From contig NZ_ACIS01000008.1 in assembly GCF_000174355.1 (NCBI RefSeq), positions 1 through 64,000 of the forward strand: a stretch of DNA of 64,000 nucleotides, given 5' to 3'. Below the pieces are notes generated by a model. It was not told the DNA's origin, did no database searches, and saw only the letters and a program-made list of their open reading frames with translations. The position numbers and the translations under genes are program-made. Origin of the DNA: Pseudogulbenkiania ferrooxidans 2002. GTDB taxonomy: Bacteria; Pseudomonadota; Gammaproteobacteria; Burkholderiales; Chromobacteriaceae. Position 1 is the first letter of the stretch. Every line of letters starts with the position of its first letter. Below are positions 1 through 8,524 of the stretch, one piece after another.

Positions 1-60
1 CAACACCATGACAGCCCGAAGGTTACTTCTGGGTCTTGATTTCCTGCCACAGGCGGGTGG

Positions 61-1116
61 TCAGGCGCTGCATTTCGGATCCATCGGCAGCATCACGAAA
101 CTGTGCTGAATGTCTTGAGGAGTCGGGAAAATCGACGGGTTGCTGAGGTTTTCCTTCTTGATGAACTTGCGTGCCGCCAGGCTGCCCGGTGCATAGTTCA
201 CGGTGTTGGCGTTGGCAGCCGCTACCTTGGCGCTCATGTTGTAGTCGATAAACTTGTAGGCGCTGTCGACGTTCTTGGCATCTTTCGGGATGACCATGCT
301 ATCGACCCAGATGGCGACGCCTTCCTTCGGTACCAGCGGGGTAATCTTGACCTTGTTCTTGGCTTCTTCGGCACGCACGCGGGCGATATTGAGGTCGCCA
401 CCGTAGCCGTAGACCAGGCACAGGTTGCCGCCGGCCAGTTCATTGATGTAGCCGGAGGAGGAGAAGCGGGTGATGTAGGGGCGGATGGTTTTCAGCAGGG
501 CTGCGGCTTCCTTGTAGTCGGCCTCATTCTTGCTAGCGGGGTCTTTGCCGAGGTATTTCAGCACCATCGGGAACACTTCGCCCGGCGAGTCCAGCACGCT
601 GACGCCGCAGGATTTGAGCTTGGAAACGTTTTCCTTCTTGAACAGGATATCCCACTGTTTTTCCGGGAGTTTGCCGCCCAGTGCCTTGGTGACCTTGTCG
701 GTGTTGATGCCGATGGTGTTGACCCCCCAGAAGTAGGGCACCGCGTACTTGTTGTCCGGGTCGAACTTGGTCATGAGCTTGAGCAGCTCCGGGTCCAGTT
801 CTTTGTAATTGCTCAGCTTGGATTTGTCGATCGGCTGGTAGATGCCGGCCTGAATCTGCTTGGCGAGGAATTGGTTGGTGGGAACAACGATGTCGTAACC
901 CGACTTGCCGGTGAGCATCTTGGCCTGGAGGATTTCGTTACTGTCATAGACGTCGTAGCGCACCTTGATGCCGGTCTGCTTCTGGAAATTGGGAATGGTG
1001 TCTTCGGCGATGTAGTCGGACCAGTTGTAGACGTTCAGCACACTGCTGGCGGCATGGCTGGCCGAGGCGACCGTAGCCAGAGCAGTGGCAACAAGAATGA
1101 CAGCCTTACGTTTCAT
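61..1116 (-). CDS. potF: Periplasmic putrescine/polyamine-binding protein (PotF-like), frameshifted at the C-terminus
   Basis: Substrate-binding protein of a polyamine ABC importer. A signal peptide (residues 1-22, ending ASA-SHA) precedes the family opening VYNWSDYI, and the stretch SVLDSPGEVFPMVLKYLG matches the PotF/PotD family. The start follows a strong AAGGAG site. The reading frame closes with ...MDPKCSA at 61. One base added at the run of three T at 73-75 would restore MQRLTTRLWQEIKTQK and a stop at 23-25, giving about 364 residues as usual for PotF. So there is a one-base deletion, real or a sequencing error, that removes only the last helix. No permease or ATPase gene is visible because the window begins here. 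Substrate (putrescine versus spermidine) is not settled by sequence alone. Confidence 0.85.
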   Translation of the reverse strand: MKRKAVILVATALATVASASHAASSVLNVYNWSDYIAEDTIPNFQKQTGIKVRYDVYDSNEILQAKMLTGKSGYDIVVPTNQFLAKQIQAGIYQPIDKSKLSNYKELDPELLKLMTKFDPDNKYAVPYFWGVNTIGINTDKVTKALGGKLPEKQWDILFKKENVSKLKSCGVSVLDSPGEVFPMVLKYLGKDPASKNEADYKEAAALLKTIRPYITRFSSSGYINELAGGNLCLVYGYGGDLNIARVRAEEAKNKVKITPLVPKEGVAIWVDSMVIPKDAKNVDSAYKFIDYNMSAKVAAANANTVNYAPGSLAARKFIKKENLSNPSIFPTPQDIQHSFVMLPMDPKCSA

Positions 1117-1456
1117 AGGAAACTCCTTCGACGGGGGTTACGATCTTGAGTCAAGTAGGCACGAGCCGACACCCGGATTGCCGTGTCGGTAAGACGCTTG
1201 TATAGATCAACGCTTCATCATAGTTCAGCTGATCAGCAGTCAGTCATTTAACCTGCTCTGCCGGGTACGGGCAAGACCTTTGTCTCGGGCCGGGCAGGAT
1301 TGGATGAGGGAGTCGGGCGTGTTCACGCTTGGACCGACGGAGCGCGCGCCAATCCTGGTCCGCTAGGGCGGAGCCTTCTTTGGACGGAAGGCCGAATGGC
1401 ATGGGTAGACGAAATGTGCAAAAATTCGACTAACTAGACGAATTGCAGGTTTCTCC
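1117..1456. other. Divergent intergenic region potF / rppH
   Basis: This 340-base gap separates two divergent genes and must hold both promoters. I see no convincing open reading frame or RNA gene. A short hairpin-prone GC block lies at 1258-1300, but its stem is only about five pairs and no T-run follows. No clear -35/-10 pair stands out for either gene. Confidence 0.5.
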
Positions 1457-1993
1457 ATGCTGGACCGGGACGGATACCGCCCCAATGTCGGAATCATCCT
1501 CATCAACGCCCGTAACGAGGTGTTCTGGGGCAAGCGCGTGCGCGAGCACTCGTGGCAGTTTCCGCAAGGGGGCATCAAGCCTGGTGAGAGTCCGGAAGCG
1601 GCGATGTACCGTGAGCTGCTCGAAGAGGTCGGCCTCTTGCCACAACATGTCAAAATTCTCGGCCGTACGCGCGACTGGCTGCGCTACGACGTTCCGACCA
1701 ACTGGGTGCGGCGCGAATGGCGCGGCAGCTACAAGGGCCAGAAGCAGATCTGGTTTTTGCTGAAGCTGGTCGGTCGCGATTGTGATGTTTGCCTGAGGGC
1801 GACCAACCACCCCGAGTTCGACGGCTGGCGCTGGAACGATTATTGGGCGCCGGTCGATCTGGTGATCGAGTTCAAACGCGATGTCTACCAGCGTGCCTTG
1901 GGTGAGTTGTCCCGCTTTCTGCGGGGGATGGAAAGCTACGAGGCCTACCTGCAGCGCCGCCATTCGGCACCGGAAAAGACCGACGGGAGCTGA
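1457..1993 (+). CDS. rppH: RNA pyrophosphohydrolase RppH (Nudix hydrolase)
   Basis: Removes pyrophosphate from the 5' end of triphosphorylated transcripts and so starts mRNA decay in the cytoplasm. The Nudix box GX5EX7REUXEEXGU is complete at residues 38-60 ([20 protein letters not shown] then VG). The N-terminus [17 protein letters not shown] and the WQFPQGG block are typical of RppH/NudH. The length of 178 residues fits the family. Its stop codon overlaps the start of the next gene by one base (TGATG), so rppH, the DUF2238 gene and parE look like one operon. Confidence 0.95.
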   Translation: MLDRDGYRPNVGIILINARNEVFWGKRVREHSWQFPQGGIKPGESPEAAMYRELLEEVGLLPQHVKILGRTRDWLRYDVPTNWVRREWRGSYKGQKQIWFLLKLVGRDCDVCLRATNHPEFDGWRWNDYWAPVDLVIEFKRDVYQRALGELSRFLRGMESYEAYLQRRHSAPEKTDGS

Positions 1994-2634
1994 TGCGCAT
2001 GCCGATACCCACGGCTCTTCCTCGTCCCTGGTTGCCTTTCGGGCTGGTGGGCATGGTCGTGCTGTGGTCGGCGTTAGGTGCGCACGATGCGGCGACCTGG
2101 TGGCTGGAGGCGATTCCGGCTGTGCTGGGCTTGCCGCTGGTCTGGTGGCTGTGGCCGCGTTTTGCCTGGAGCCCGCTGGCGGTATGGGCCATGTCGCTGC
2201 ACGCCATGGTGTTGCTGGTGGGGGCGCACTATACCTATGCTCTCACCCCGCTCGGCTTCTGGCTGCAGGAGCTGTTCAATTTTTCCCGTAATCATTATGA
2301 CCGCATCGGCCACCTGGCCCAGGGGTTTTTCCCGGCCATACTGGCGCGCGAGGTGCTGCGCCGGCAGACTCCGCTGCAGGGGGGCTGGCTGACATTTATG
2401 GTGGTGTGCTTCTGCATGGCGCTATCTGCCTGTTACGAGCTGGTGGAGTGGTGGACCGCGCTGGCCATCGGCGCAGCCGCCGATGCCTTCCTGGCGACGC
2501 AGGGCGATCCATGGGATACCCAGTGGGACATGTTCCTGGCGCTGTGCGGTGCTCTCGTTTCCCAATTGTTTTTTGCCCGCGTTCACGAACGCCAGATCGG
2601 CCGACTGAGCGCGTTAACCATCGACACGCTATGA
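1993..2634 (+). CDS. DUF2238 (YjdF-type) integral membrane protein
   Basis: Membrane protein of unknown function with about six predicted hydrophobic segments across 213 residues. The family core is clear in the second half: the LQELFNFSRNHYDRIGHLAQ stretch around residue 90, then CYELVEWWTA, and GDPWDTQWDM near residue 175. Conserved His, Asp and Glu residues lie in or near the membrane, which hints at metal or substrate binding, but no activity is known to me. A second in-frame ATG at 1999 could be the start instead. It is coupled to rppH by a one-base overlap and to parE by an ATGA overlap. Confidence 0.8.
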   Translation: MRMPIPTALPRPWLPFGLVGMVVLWSALGAHDAATWWLEAIPAVLGLPLVWWLWPRFAWSPLAVWAMSLHAMVLLVGAHYTYALTPLGFWLQELFNFSRNHYDRIGHLAQGFFPAILAREVLRRQTPLQGGWLTFMVVCFCMALSACYELVEWWTALAIGAAADAFLATQGDPWDTQWDMFLALCGALVSQLFFARVHERQIGRLSALTIDTL

Positions 2635-4595
2635 CTCAACAGTACGACGAATCCTCGGTCCGGGTCCTCAAGGGACTGGAGCCGGTGAAGGAGCGTCCGG
2701 GCATGTATACCCGGACGACCGACCCGACCCACATCTGCCAGGAGGTGATCGACAACGCCGCCGACGAGGCCTTGGGCGGCTTCGCGCGCAAGATCGCGGT
2801 GACACTGCACCAGGACGGCTCGCTGTCCGTGGAGGACGACGGGCGCGGTATTCCCGTGGGCCTGCATCCACAGGAAGGGGTGCCGGTAGTGGAACTGGTG
2901 TTCACCCGGCTGCATGCGGGTGGTAAGTTCAACAAGAAGGATGGCGGTGCCTACGCGTTTTCCGGCGGCTTGCACGGTGTCGGTGTGTCGGTGACCAATG
3001 CGCTGTCGACGCGGCTCGAGGTCGAGGTCAAGCGTGAGGGCGGGGTGTACCGCATGGCGTTCGCCGGCGGTGACGTGATCGAGCCGCTGGCTCGCGTTGG
3101 CGATTGTGGCGCGCGTACCAGCGGCACGCGGGTACGGGTATGGCCGGATGGGAAGTATTTCGAGAGTCCGCGCTATTCGCTGCCCGAGCTGGAGCGGCTG
3201 TTGCGTGCTAAGGCGGTGCTGCTGCCCGGGGTGGCAGTGACCTTGACCATCGAGCGCCCGAGCGGCGACGAGGTCAAGGTGTGGCAGTATCCGCAGGGAC
3301 TGAAGAGTTATCTGGCGGAGCTGTGCAACGGTGACGAACCGGTGGCTCCGCTGTTCTCCGGCGAGGCCTATATCGGCGACGACCACGAGCAGTTCGCCAA
3401 GGGCGAGGGGGTACAGTGGGCACTGGCCTGGTTCGAGGATGGTGCCGGCGGCGAGAGCTATGTCAACCTGATCCCAACCCCGTCCGGCGGGACGCACGAG
3501 GCGGGCCTGCGCGCCGGGGTATTCGAAGCGGTGAAGAGCTTCGTCGATCACCACAACCTGCTGCCGCGCGGCGTCAAGCTGATGGCCGAGGATGTATGGA
3601 GCCGGGTGCGTTTCGTGCTGTCGGCACGCGTGCTCGATCCGCAGTTCCAGGGGCAGACCAAGGAGAAGCTGACCAGCCGCGATGCGCTGAAGCTGATCTC
3701 GGGCTTGGCGCGCGACCCGGTGGAATTGTGGCTGAACCAGCACGTCGAAGCCGGCAAGAAGATTGCCGAGCTGGCGATTCGCCAGGCGCAGTCGCGCCTG
3801 AAGTCGGTGAAGAAGGTCGAGAAGAAGAAGGGCTCCGGCGTGGCGGTGTTGCCGGGCAAGCTGACCGACTGCGAGAGCGAGGACATCGAGCGCAACGAAC
3901 TGTTCCTGGTCGAGGGCGATTCGGCCGGCGGTTCGGCCAAGCTGGCGCGCGACAAGGAATACCAGGCCATCCTGCCGTTGCGCGGCAAGGTGCTCAACAG
4001 CTGGGAGACCGACCGCGATCAGCTGTTCTCCAACGCCGAGATTCATGACATCTCGGTGGCGATCGGCGTCGACCCGCATGCGCCGGGCGAGAAGGCCGAC
4101 TTGTCGGGGCTGCGCTACGGCAAGATCGCCATCCTGTCGGACGCCGACGTCGACGGCTCGCACATCCAGGTGCTTTTGCTGACGCTGTTCTATCGTCACT
4201 TCTCGGCGCTCTTGGCCAACGGCCATATCTGCATCGCGCAGCCGCCCCTGTTCCGCGTCGACGTGCCGGGGCAGGGCAAGCACCGTCCCCCGAAGAAGCT
4301 GTACGCGCTGGACGAGGGCGAGCTGGAGGCCATCCTCGACCGCCTGCGCAGTGAAGGCGTGCGCGAGAACGCCTGGAGCATCAGCCGCTTCAAGGGGTTG
4401 GGCGAGATGAACCCGGAGCAGCTCAAGGACACCACCATGCACCCGGACACGCGCCGCCTGACCCAGGTGCGGGTGCGGCCGGAGGCCGAGGCCGACACGC
4501 GCCGCATGTTCACCATGCTGATGGGCAAGGGCGAGGCGGCGAGCCGGCGCGGCTGGATGGAGGCCAAGGGCAATGAGGTCGAGGCGGACATCTAA
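2631..4595 (+). CDS. parE: DNA topoisomerase IV subunit B (ParE)
   Basis: ATPase subunit of topoisomerase IV, which decatenates daughter chromosomes with ParC. The start at 2631 (MTQQYDESSVRVLKGLEPV) overlaps the previous stop. The GHKL ATP site is seen as EVIDNAADEA and DDGRGIPVG, with GGLHGVGVSVTNALS following. The Toprim domain begins with EGDSAGGSAK near residue 428 and carries DADVDGSHI near residue 503. FKGLGEMNP follows near the C-terminus. The length of 654 residues and the absence of the long GyrB insertion fit ParE rather than GyrB. ParC is not adjacent: a palindromic repeat and a convergent gene follow. Confidence 0.95.
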   Translation: MTQQYDESSVRVLKGLEPVKERPGMYTRTTDPTHICQEVIDNAADEALGGFARKIAVTLHQDGSLSVEDDGRGIPVGLHPQEGVPVVELVFTRLHAGGKFNKKDGGAYAFSGGLHGVGVSVTNALSTRLEVEVKREGGVYRMAFAGGDVIEPLARVGDCGARTSGTRVRVWPDGKYFESPRYSLPELERLLRAKAVLLPGVAVTLTIERPSGDEVKVWQYPQGLKSYLAELCNGDEPVAPLFSGEAYIGDDHEQFAKGEGVQWALAWFEDGAGGESYVNLIPTPSGGTHEAGLRAGVFEAVKSFVDHHNLLPRGVKLMAEDVWSRVRFVLSARVLDPQFQGQTKEKLTSRDALKLISGLARDPVELWLNQHVEAGKKIAELAIRQAQSRLKSVKKVEKKKGSGVAVLPGKLTDCESEDIERNELFLVEGDSAGGSAKLARDKEYQAILPLRGKVLNSWETDRDQLFSNAEIHDISVAIGVDPHAPGEKADLSGLRYGKIAILSDADVDGSHIQVLLLTLFYRHFSALLANGHICIAQPPLFRVDVPGQGKHRPPKKLYALDEGELEAILDRLRSEGVRENAWSISRFKGLGEMNPEQLKDTTMHPDTRRLTQVRVRPEAEADTRRMFTMLMGKGEAASRRGWMEAKGNEVEADI

Positions 4596-4708
4596 GAGCC
4601 GCTAACAAAACCCTCTTGGCGTTGTTGCGCGGCCTTGCCGTACTACTTGTACTGTCTGCGGCCGCGCGCCTAGCCAAGACTGTTGCACTGGGTTTTGTGA
4701 GTGGCTCT
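4595..4708. repeat. 114-bp imperfect palindromic element (MITE/REP-like)
   Basis: The outer arms 4595-4613 and 4690-4708 are inverted repeats matching at 17 of 19 positions. Inner arms tcttggc/gccaaga and gcgcggcc/ggccgcgc pair with an 11-base bulge on the right side, and the centre has gtac...gtac. The element starts on the last base of the parE stop codon. It codes for nothing. No second copy is seen in this window. It resembles the small palindromic repeats scattered in many proteobacterial genomes, but its family is inferred only from shape. Confidence 0.6.
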
Positions 4709-4744
4709 AAGCCCTGTTGCTCGAGGCGGAACAGCAAGACGAGA

Positions 4745-4788
4745 GTTGGCCGCAAGCCCGGAGACGGGCTTGCGGCCAACATCGTTTT
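4745..4788. terminator. Strong hairpin between convergent parE and SDR genes
   Basis: A perfect 16-bp stem (gttggccgcaagcccg) with a GAGA loop at 4745-4780, followed on the plus strand by atcgtttt. It lies between convergent genes, so it may terminate both. The arm begins GTTGGCCGCAAG, one base away from the 11-mer GTTGGCCGAAG that recurs across the window. Confidence 0.75.
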
Positions 4789-4798
4789 GGCGGGGGGA

Positions 4799-5398
4799 TT
4801 ACCAGACGCGGTAGACCCTGCCGGTCTGCACGCCTTCGACGCTGCGCTGGTAGGCGAGCGCCACGCGGCTCGCCGGTACCGCCTCGAAGCCGGCGAAGTA
4901 CGGCCCGTATACCGGCCACGACTCCTGCAGCACGTTCGGGCTGACGGCGTTGATGCGCAGGCCGCGTGGTAGTTCCACCGCGGCACCGCGCACGAAGCCC
5001 TCGATCGCGGCGTTGACGGCGCTGGCGTTGGCGCCGTAACGGATCGGCTCCTCGCTGACGATGCCGCTGGTCAGGGTGATCGAGCCGCCGTCGTTGAGGT
5101 AGTGCTGGCCGATCAGGGCTAGGTCGACTTGGCCCAGCAGCTTGTCATGCAGGCCGATCTTGAACTGTTCGGCGTTCATTTCGGCGAGCGGGCCGAAGTG
5201 CAGCCTGCCGGCGGCGGAGACGATGGCGTCGACCTTGCCGATGCGTTCGAACAGCTGGAGGATGCTGTCACTGCGGGTGATGTCGACCTGATGGTCGCCG
5301 TGCTGCTTGCCGACCTGGATGATGTCATGCTGGTCTGCCAGCGCGCCGACCACTGCCTTACCGATGGTGCCGCTGGCACCGACGACGACGATTCTCAT
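4799..5398 (-). CDS. Short-chain dehydrogenase/reductase family protein
   Basis: Rossmann-fold SDR of 199 residues, short for the family. The nucleotide-binding motif GASGTIGKAV is at residues 7-16, and the NNAG-equivalent reads SAAG at 61-64. A Ser (111, in LTSGI) is where the catalytic Ser should lie. Tyr121 is followed by G-A-N-A, so the usual YxxxK lysine is missing. This could be a subfamily trait or a loss of standard oxidoreductase chemistry. Substrate is unknown. It is divergent from a LysR regulator gene 111 bases away, the common arrangement of a LysR and its target. Confidence 0.75.
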   Translation of the reverse strand: MRIVVVGASGTIGKAVVGALADQHDIIQVGKQHGDHQVDITRSDSILQLFERIGKVDAIVSAAGRLHFGPLAEMNAEQFKIGLHDKLLGQVDLALIGQHYLNDGGSITLTSGIVSEEPIRYGANASAVNAAIEGFVRGAAVELPRGLRINAVSPNVLQESWPVYGPYFAGFEAVPASRVALAYQRSVEGVQTGRVYRVW

Positions 5399-5509
5399 GT
5401 TGTGACTCCTGTGGTGTGGCCAGGCTGGCCAGATGGTGGTGATTATCTGGTTAAATCATCGGGTAATTAATCCGTTATCATTAACAGGATTGAGAACCAG
5501 GGGTAATGA
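5399..5509. promoter_or_regulatory. Divergent SDR/LysR control region
   Basis: This 111-base region is AT-rich compared with its surroundings, notably 5440-5490 (ggtaattaatcc, ttatcattaac). LysR-type regulators usually bind T-N11-A dyads in such divergent gaps. Several candidates can be drawn here, and none is clearly the best. Confidence 0.4.
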
Positions 5510-6391
5510 ATGGATCGCTTGCTCGGCATGGAGGTGTTCGTCGCGGTGGTGGAGCGTGGCAGTTTCACGGCGGCGGCAGAGGCATTCGGCCTGTCGCAGC
5601 CGATGGTGGGCAAGCACATCCGGGCGCTGGAGCAGCGTCTGGGGGCTCGCCTGCTGGCGCGCACCACGCGTCGCCAGCACCTGACCGAGATCGGCGAGCA
5701 GTACTACCAGCGCTGCCGCCATATCCTGGCGGAGATCCGCGACGCCGAGATCGGTGCCGAACGGCTGCATCAGGCGCCGCGCGGCATGTTGAAGATCAAC
5801 GCGCCGGTGACGTTCGGCTCGTTGCGGCTGGCTCCGGCGCTGGGCGAGTTCATGGTGCAGTATCCGGAGGTGAGCGTTGAACTGGCGTTGTCCGATCAGG
5901 TGGTGGATCTGGTCGAGGAGGGCTGCGACGCGCTGATCCGCATCGGCACGCTGGTCGAGTCAGGGTTGGTGGCGCGTCCGCTGGCGCCCTACCGGATGAT
6001 GGTCTGCGCCGCCCCGGCGTACCTGCAGCGCTGGGGGACGCCGCGCACTCCGGGCGAGTTGGCCGGGCACCAATGGCTGGGGCATTCGCTGTGGGAGAAA
6101 CATGCCGGCTGGCGCCTGCCGACGGGGGCGGATGCGGTCGATCCGCCGGCGGCGCGGTTCCAGTCCAACAACGGCCAGGCGCTGCGCATGGTGGCGCTGC
6201 AGGGGGGCGGCATCGTGATGCAGCCCGAGGTCTTGCTGGCGGAGGACGTCGCGGCCGGCCGCCTGGTGGAGATCCTGGCCGATTACCTGCCGTCGTCCAA
6301 GCCGATGCACGTGCTGTACCTACCGGATCGCCAGCAGGTGCCCAAGCTGCGCGCCTTCATCGATTTCGTGCTGCAGCGCTTCGGTGCCTGA
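5510..6391 (+). CDS. LysR-family transcriptional regulator
   Basis: DNA-binding regulator of 293 residues. The winged helix-turn-helix occupies residues 1-60 (MEVFVAVVERGSFTAAAEAF, then LSQPMVGKHIRALEQRLGAR), and the remainder is the periplasmic-binding-protein-like effector domain. Members resembling this one (RTTRRQHLTEIGEQYYQRC) usually control a divergent oxidoreductase. The SDR gene upstream is therefore the likely target, and autoregulation is likely. The effector is unknown. Confidence 0.88.
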   Translation: MDRLLGMEVFVAVVERGSFTAAAEAFGLSQPMVGKHIRALEQRLGARLLARTTRRQHLTEIGEQYYQRCRHILAEIRDAEIGAERLHQAPRGMLKINAPVTFGSLRLAPALGEFMVQYPEVSVELALSDQVVDLVEEGCDALIRIGTLVESGLVARPLAPYRMMVCAAPAYLQRWGTPRTPGELAGHQWLGHSLWEKHAGWRLPTGADAVDPPAARFQSNNGQALRMVALQGGGIVMQPEVLLAEDVAAGRLVEILADYLPSSKPMHVLYLPDRQQVPKLRAFIDFVLQRFGA

Positions 6392-6405
6392 GCCTGTATC
6401 CGGCC

Positions 6406-7296
6406 TTATTCGCTGTGAGCGGCTTCTTCTTCCAGCCAGGCACAAAAGGCCGACACCAGTTCGTCTCCCACCAGGCTTTGCGGCACGACCCAGCAATAGC
6501 CCTTGACCACCACTTCCGGTCCCGGCAGCGGAGCCACCAGCTTGCCGGAGGCGAGTTCTTCCTCGATCACCGGCAGCGGGCCGAGCGTGACGCCGAGACC
6601 GTCGATGGCGGCCTGCAGTGCCAGGTAGTAGTGGTCGAAATGCTGGGTGGCGGCGGGCTGCAGGGCCGGTGCCCCGGCGGCGGCGAGCCAGCGTTCCCAG
6701 GCGACCGGCCGGGTTTCCGAGTGCAGCAGGGTGTGCTGGGCAAGGTCGGCCACGCTGGCGATGGGGTGGCGTGCGAGCAGCGCCGGGCTGCACACCGGCA
6801 GTTCACGCTCGGCAAGAAAGGCATGGGCGACGAAGCCGCGCCAGTGCTCCTGACTGCGGCGGATGGCGATGTCGAAGTCGGCGTTCTGGTTGTTGATGGC
6901 GGCGTCGGAGGTGGCCAGGCGCAGTTCGACGCCAGGGTAGCGCAGCTGGAAGCGGGTGAGGCGCGGCAGCAGCCAGTGCATGGCGAGCGTCGGCGTGACG
7001 TTGATCTGGAGGCGGCGGCCCTGACGGCGCGCGGTGAGGGCCTCGGTGGCGCCGGCGATGCCGTCGAACGCCGTCTGCAGCGCCGGCAGGTAGGCCTGGC
7101 CGGCGGCGTTGAGCATGACGCGGCGGCCGCGCCGCTCGAACAGGGCGAAACCGAGCCAGTCTTCGAGTTGCTGCACCTGGCGGCTGATGGCGCCGTGGGT
7201 CACATGCAGGGCTTCGGCGGCGGCGCTGAAGCTGCCGAGACGAGCGGCGGATTCGAAGGCTCTGAGGGCGTTGAGCGGGGGCAGGCGGCGGGACAT
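6406..7296 (-). CDS. LysR-family regulator, GcvA-like
   Basis: 296-residue LysR protein. The N-terminus RRLPPLNALRAFESAARLGS and VTHGAISRQVQQLEDWLG are hallmarks of the GcvA/AmpR branch. The gene is convergent with the preceding LysR gene and divergent from the chromate-transporter pair that starts 76 bases away, which is its most likely target. GcvA itself regulates glycine cleavage. No gcv gene is near, so the specific name is not assigned. Confidence 0.87.
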   Translation of the reverse strand: MSRRLPPLNALRAFESAARLGSFSAAAEALHVTHGAISRQVQQLEDWLGFALFERRGRRVMLNAAGQAYLPALQTAFDGIAGATEALTARRQGRRLQINVTPTLAMHWLLPRLTRFQLRYPGVELRLATSDAAINNQNADFDIAIRRSQEHWRGFVAHAFLAERELPVCSPALLARHPIASVADLAQHTLLHSETRPVAWERWLAAAGAPALQPAATQHFDHYYLALQAAIDGLGVTLGPLPVIEEELASGKLVAPLPGPEVVVKGYCWVVPQSLVGDELVSAFCAWLEEEAAHSE

Positions 7297-7372
7297 GCTG
7301 TTGAGTTTATCTCACCAGCGTCGCCATAAAAACTCGTTTGTGCCGTGCCGGCCGCAGGGGTAGCCTTGCGCC

Positions 7373-7927
7373 ATGGATACCACTCTGCATACCCCCAGCC
7401 GGCAGGAGTTGTTTGCCGGTTTCTTTTCTGTCGGGCTGTCCGGCTTCGGCGGCGTGTTGCCGCTGGCGCATCGCATGCTGGTGATGCAGCGGCGTTGGCT
7501 GTCCGATGCCGAATTCACCGAGGTGCTGGGGCTGGGGCAGGTGCTGCCCGGGCCCAATATCGTCAACGTGGCGGTGGCGGTCGGCTCGCGCTTTCATGGT
7601 GTCAGCGGTGCGTTGACGGCGGTGGGCGGGCTGATGCTGGCGCCCTTGGTGATCGTGCTGTCGCTCGCCATGCTGTATGGGCATTACCAGTCCGTGCCGG
7701 CCTTGCGCGGCGTGCTGGCGGGACTGGCGTCGGCGGGGGCCGGGCTGGTGGTGGCGATGGGGCTGAGGTTGGCCGAAAAGCTGGAGCGCCGCGGCTGGTG
7801 CCTGGCGATCGCGCTGCTCACCCTGGTCGCGGTCGGGCTATGGCGCCTGCCGCTCTTGGCGGTGCTGTTGGTGCTGGCACCGCTGGCGATCGCGCTGGCG
7901 TGGCGGACAAGGGAGCGGCGGTCATGA
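7373..7927 (+). CDS. chrA: Chromate transporter family protein, N-terminal half (split CHR)
   Basis: Membrane protein of 184 residues with five to six hydrophobic segments. It carries the CHR-domain signature: FFSVGLSGFGGVLPLAHRM near the start and GLGQVLPGPNIVNVAVAVG around residue 60. Full ChrA proteins are about 400 residues with two such halves. Here the halves are separate genes overlapping by ATGA. Both are needed in characterised short-chain CHR pairs. Whether the substrate is chromate or another anion is not shown by sequence. Confidence 0.85.
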   Translation: MDTTLHTPSRQELFAGFFSVGLSGFGGVLPLAHRMLVMQRRWLSDAEFTEVLGLGQVLPGPNIVNVAVAVGSRFHGVSGALTAVGGLMLAPLVIVLSLAMLYGHYQSVPALRGVLAGLASAGAGLVVAMGLRLAEKLERRGWCLAIALLTLVAVGLWRLPLLAVLLVLAPLAIALAWRTRERRS

Positions 7928-8445
7928 GCGTGCTGCTGTCGCTGCTGGGGACGTTTTCGCTGTTTTCGCTGATGGCGGTGGGGGGCGCGAATGCGCTGCT
8001 GCCGGAAATCCACCGTTACGTGGTGGAGTCGAACGGCTGGATGACCGGAACGGAGTTCGCCGCCCTGTTCGCCATCGCCCAGGCCGCGCCCGGGCCCAAT
8101 GTGCTGGTGGTCAGCCTGATCGGCTGGAAGGTGGCGGGCGTCCCGGGGGCGCTGGTGAGCACGCTGGGCATGTGCGGGCCGTCGTCGCTACTGAGTTTCT
8201 ACGTGGCGCGGTTGTGGCAGCGATTTCGTGCCTCGCCGTGGCGCCGGGTGATCGAACGCGGTCTGGCGCCGGTGACGATCGGCCTGGTGCTGGGCAGCGC
8301 CTGGCTGTTGAGTCGTTCCGCCAACGACGGCTGGGCTTCCTGGCTGCTGTGCGGGGCGACCGCCATGGTGGCGTGGAAGAGCCGGCTCAATCCGTTGTGG
8401 CTGTTGGGCGCGGGGGCCTTGCTGGGCTGGCTGGGGCTGGTGTGA
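7924..8445 (+). CDS. Chromate transporter family protein, second half (split CHR)
   Basis: 173-residue partner of the preceding CHR protein, starting at ATG 7924 inside the stop region of its neighbour (4-base overlap). The family signature is present: MAVGGANALLPEIHRYVV near residue 18 and FAIAQAAPGPNVLVVSLIG near residue 50. It contains several membrane segments and ends with a hydrophobic helix. Translational coupling suggests that equal amounts are made for a heterodimer. A longer reading frame open from 7345 in the same phase is only the shadow of the first half. Confidence 0.85.
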   Translation: MSVLLSLLGTFSLFSLMAVGGANALLPEIHRYVVESNGWMTGTEFAALFAIAQAAPGPNVLVVSLIGWKVAGVPGALVSTLGMCGPSSLLSFYVARLWQRFRASPWRRVIERGLAPVTIGLVLGSAWLLSRSANDGWASWLLCGATAMVAWKSRLNPLWLLGAGALLGWLGLV

Positions 8446-8488
8446 AATCGGGCTCGACGGCTACGAGCCGGCAGCGATGAAGGCGGGG

Positions 8489-8494
8489 TATAAT
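8489..8494 (+). promoter_or_regulatory. Candidate -10 box of hemE
   Basis: A perfect TATAAT lies 30 bases before the hemE start. No good -35 is seen 16-18 bases upstream. The sequence just before it (ggctcg...cgagcc, about 8450-8470) can form a short hairpin. Confidence 0.5.
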
Positions 8495-8524
8495 GAAAAA
8501 TGAAACCAATCACTGCCATTCATC

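Noticed and set aside
2583-4442. A 619-codon minus-strand frame within parE
   Set aside because: It is antisense to a complete ParE coding sequence with all its motifs.
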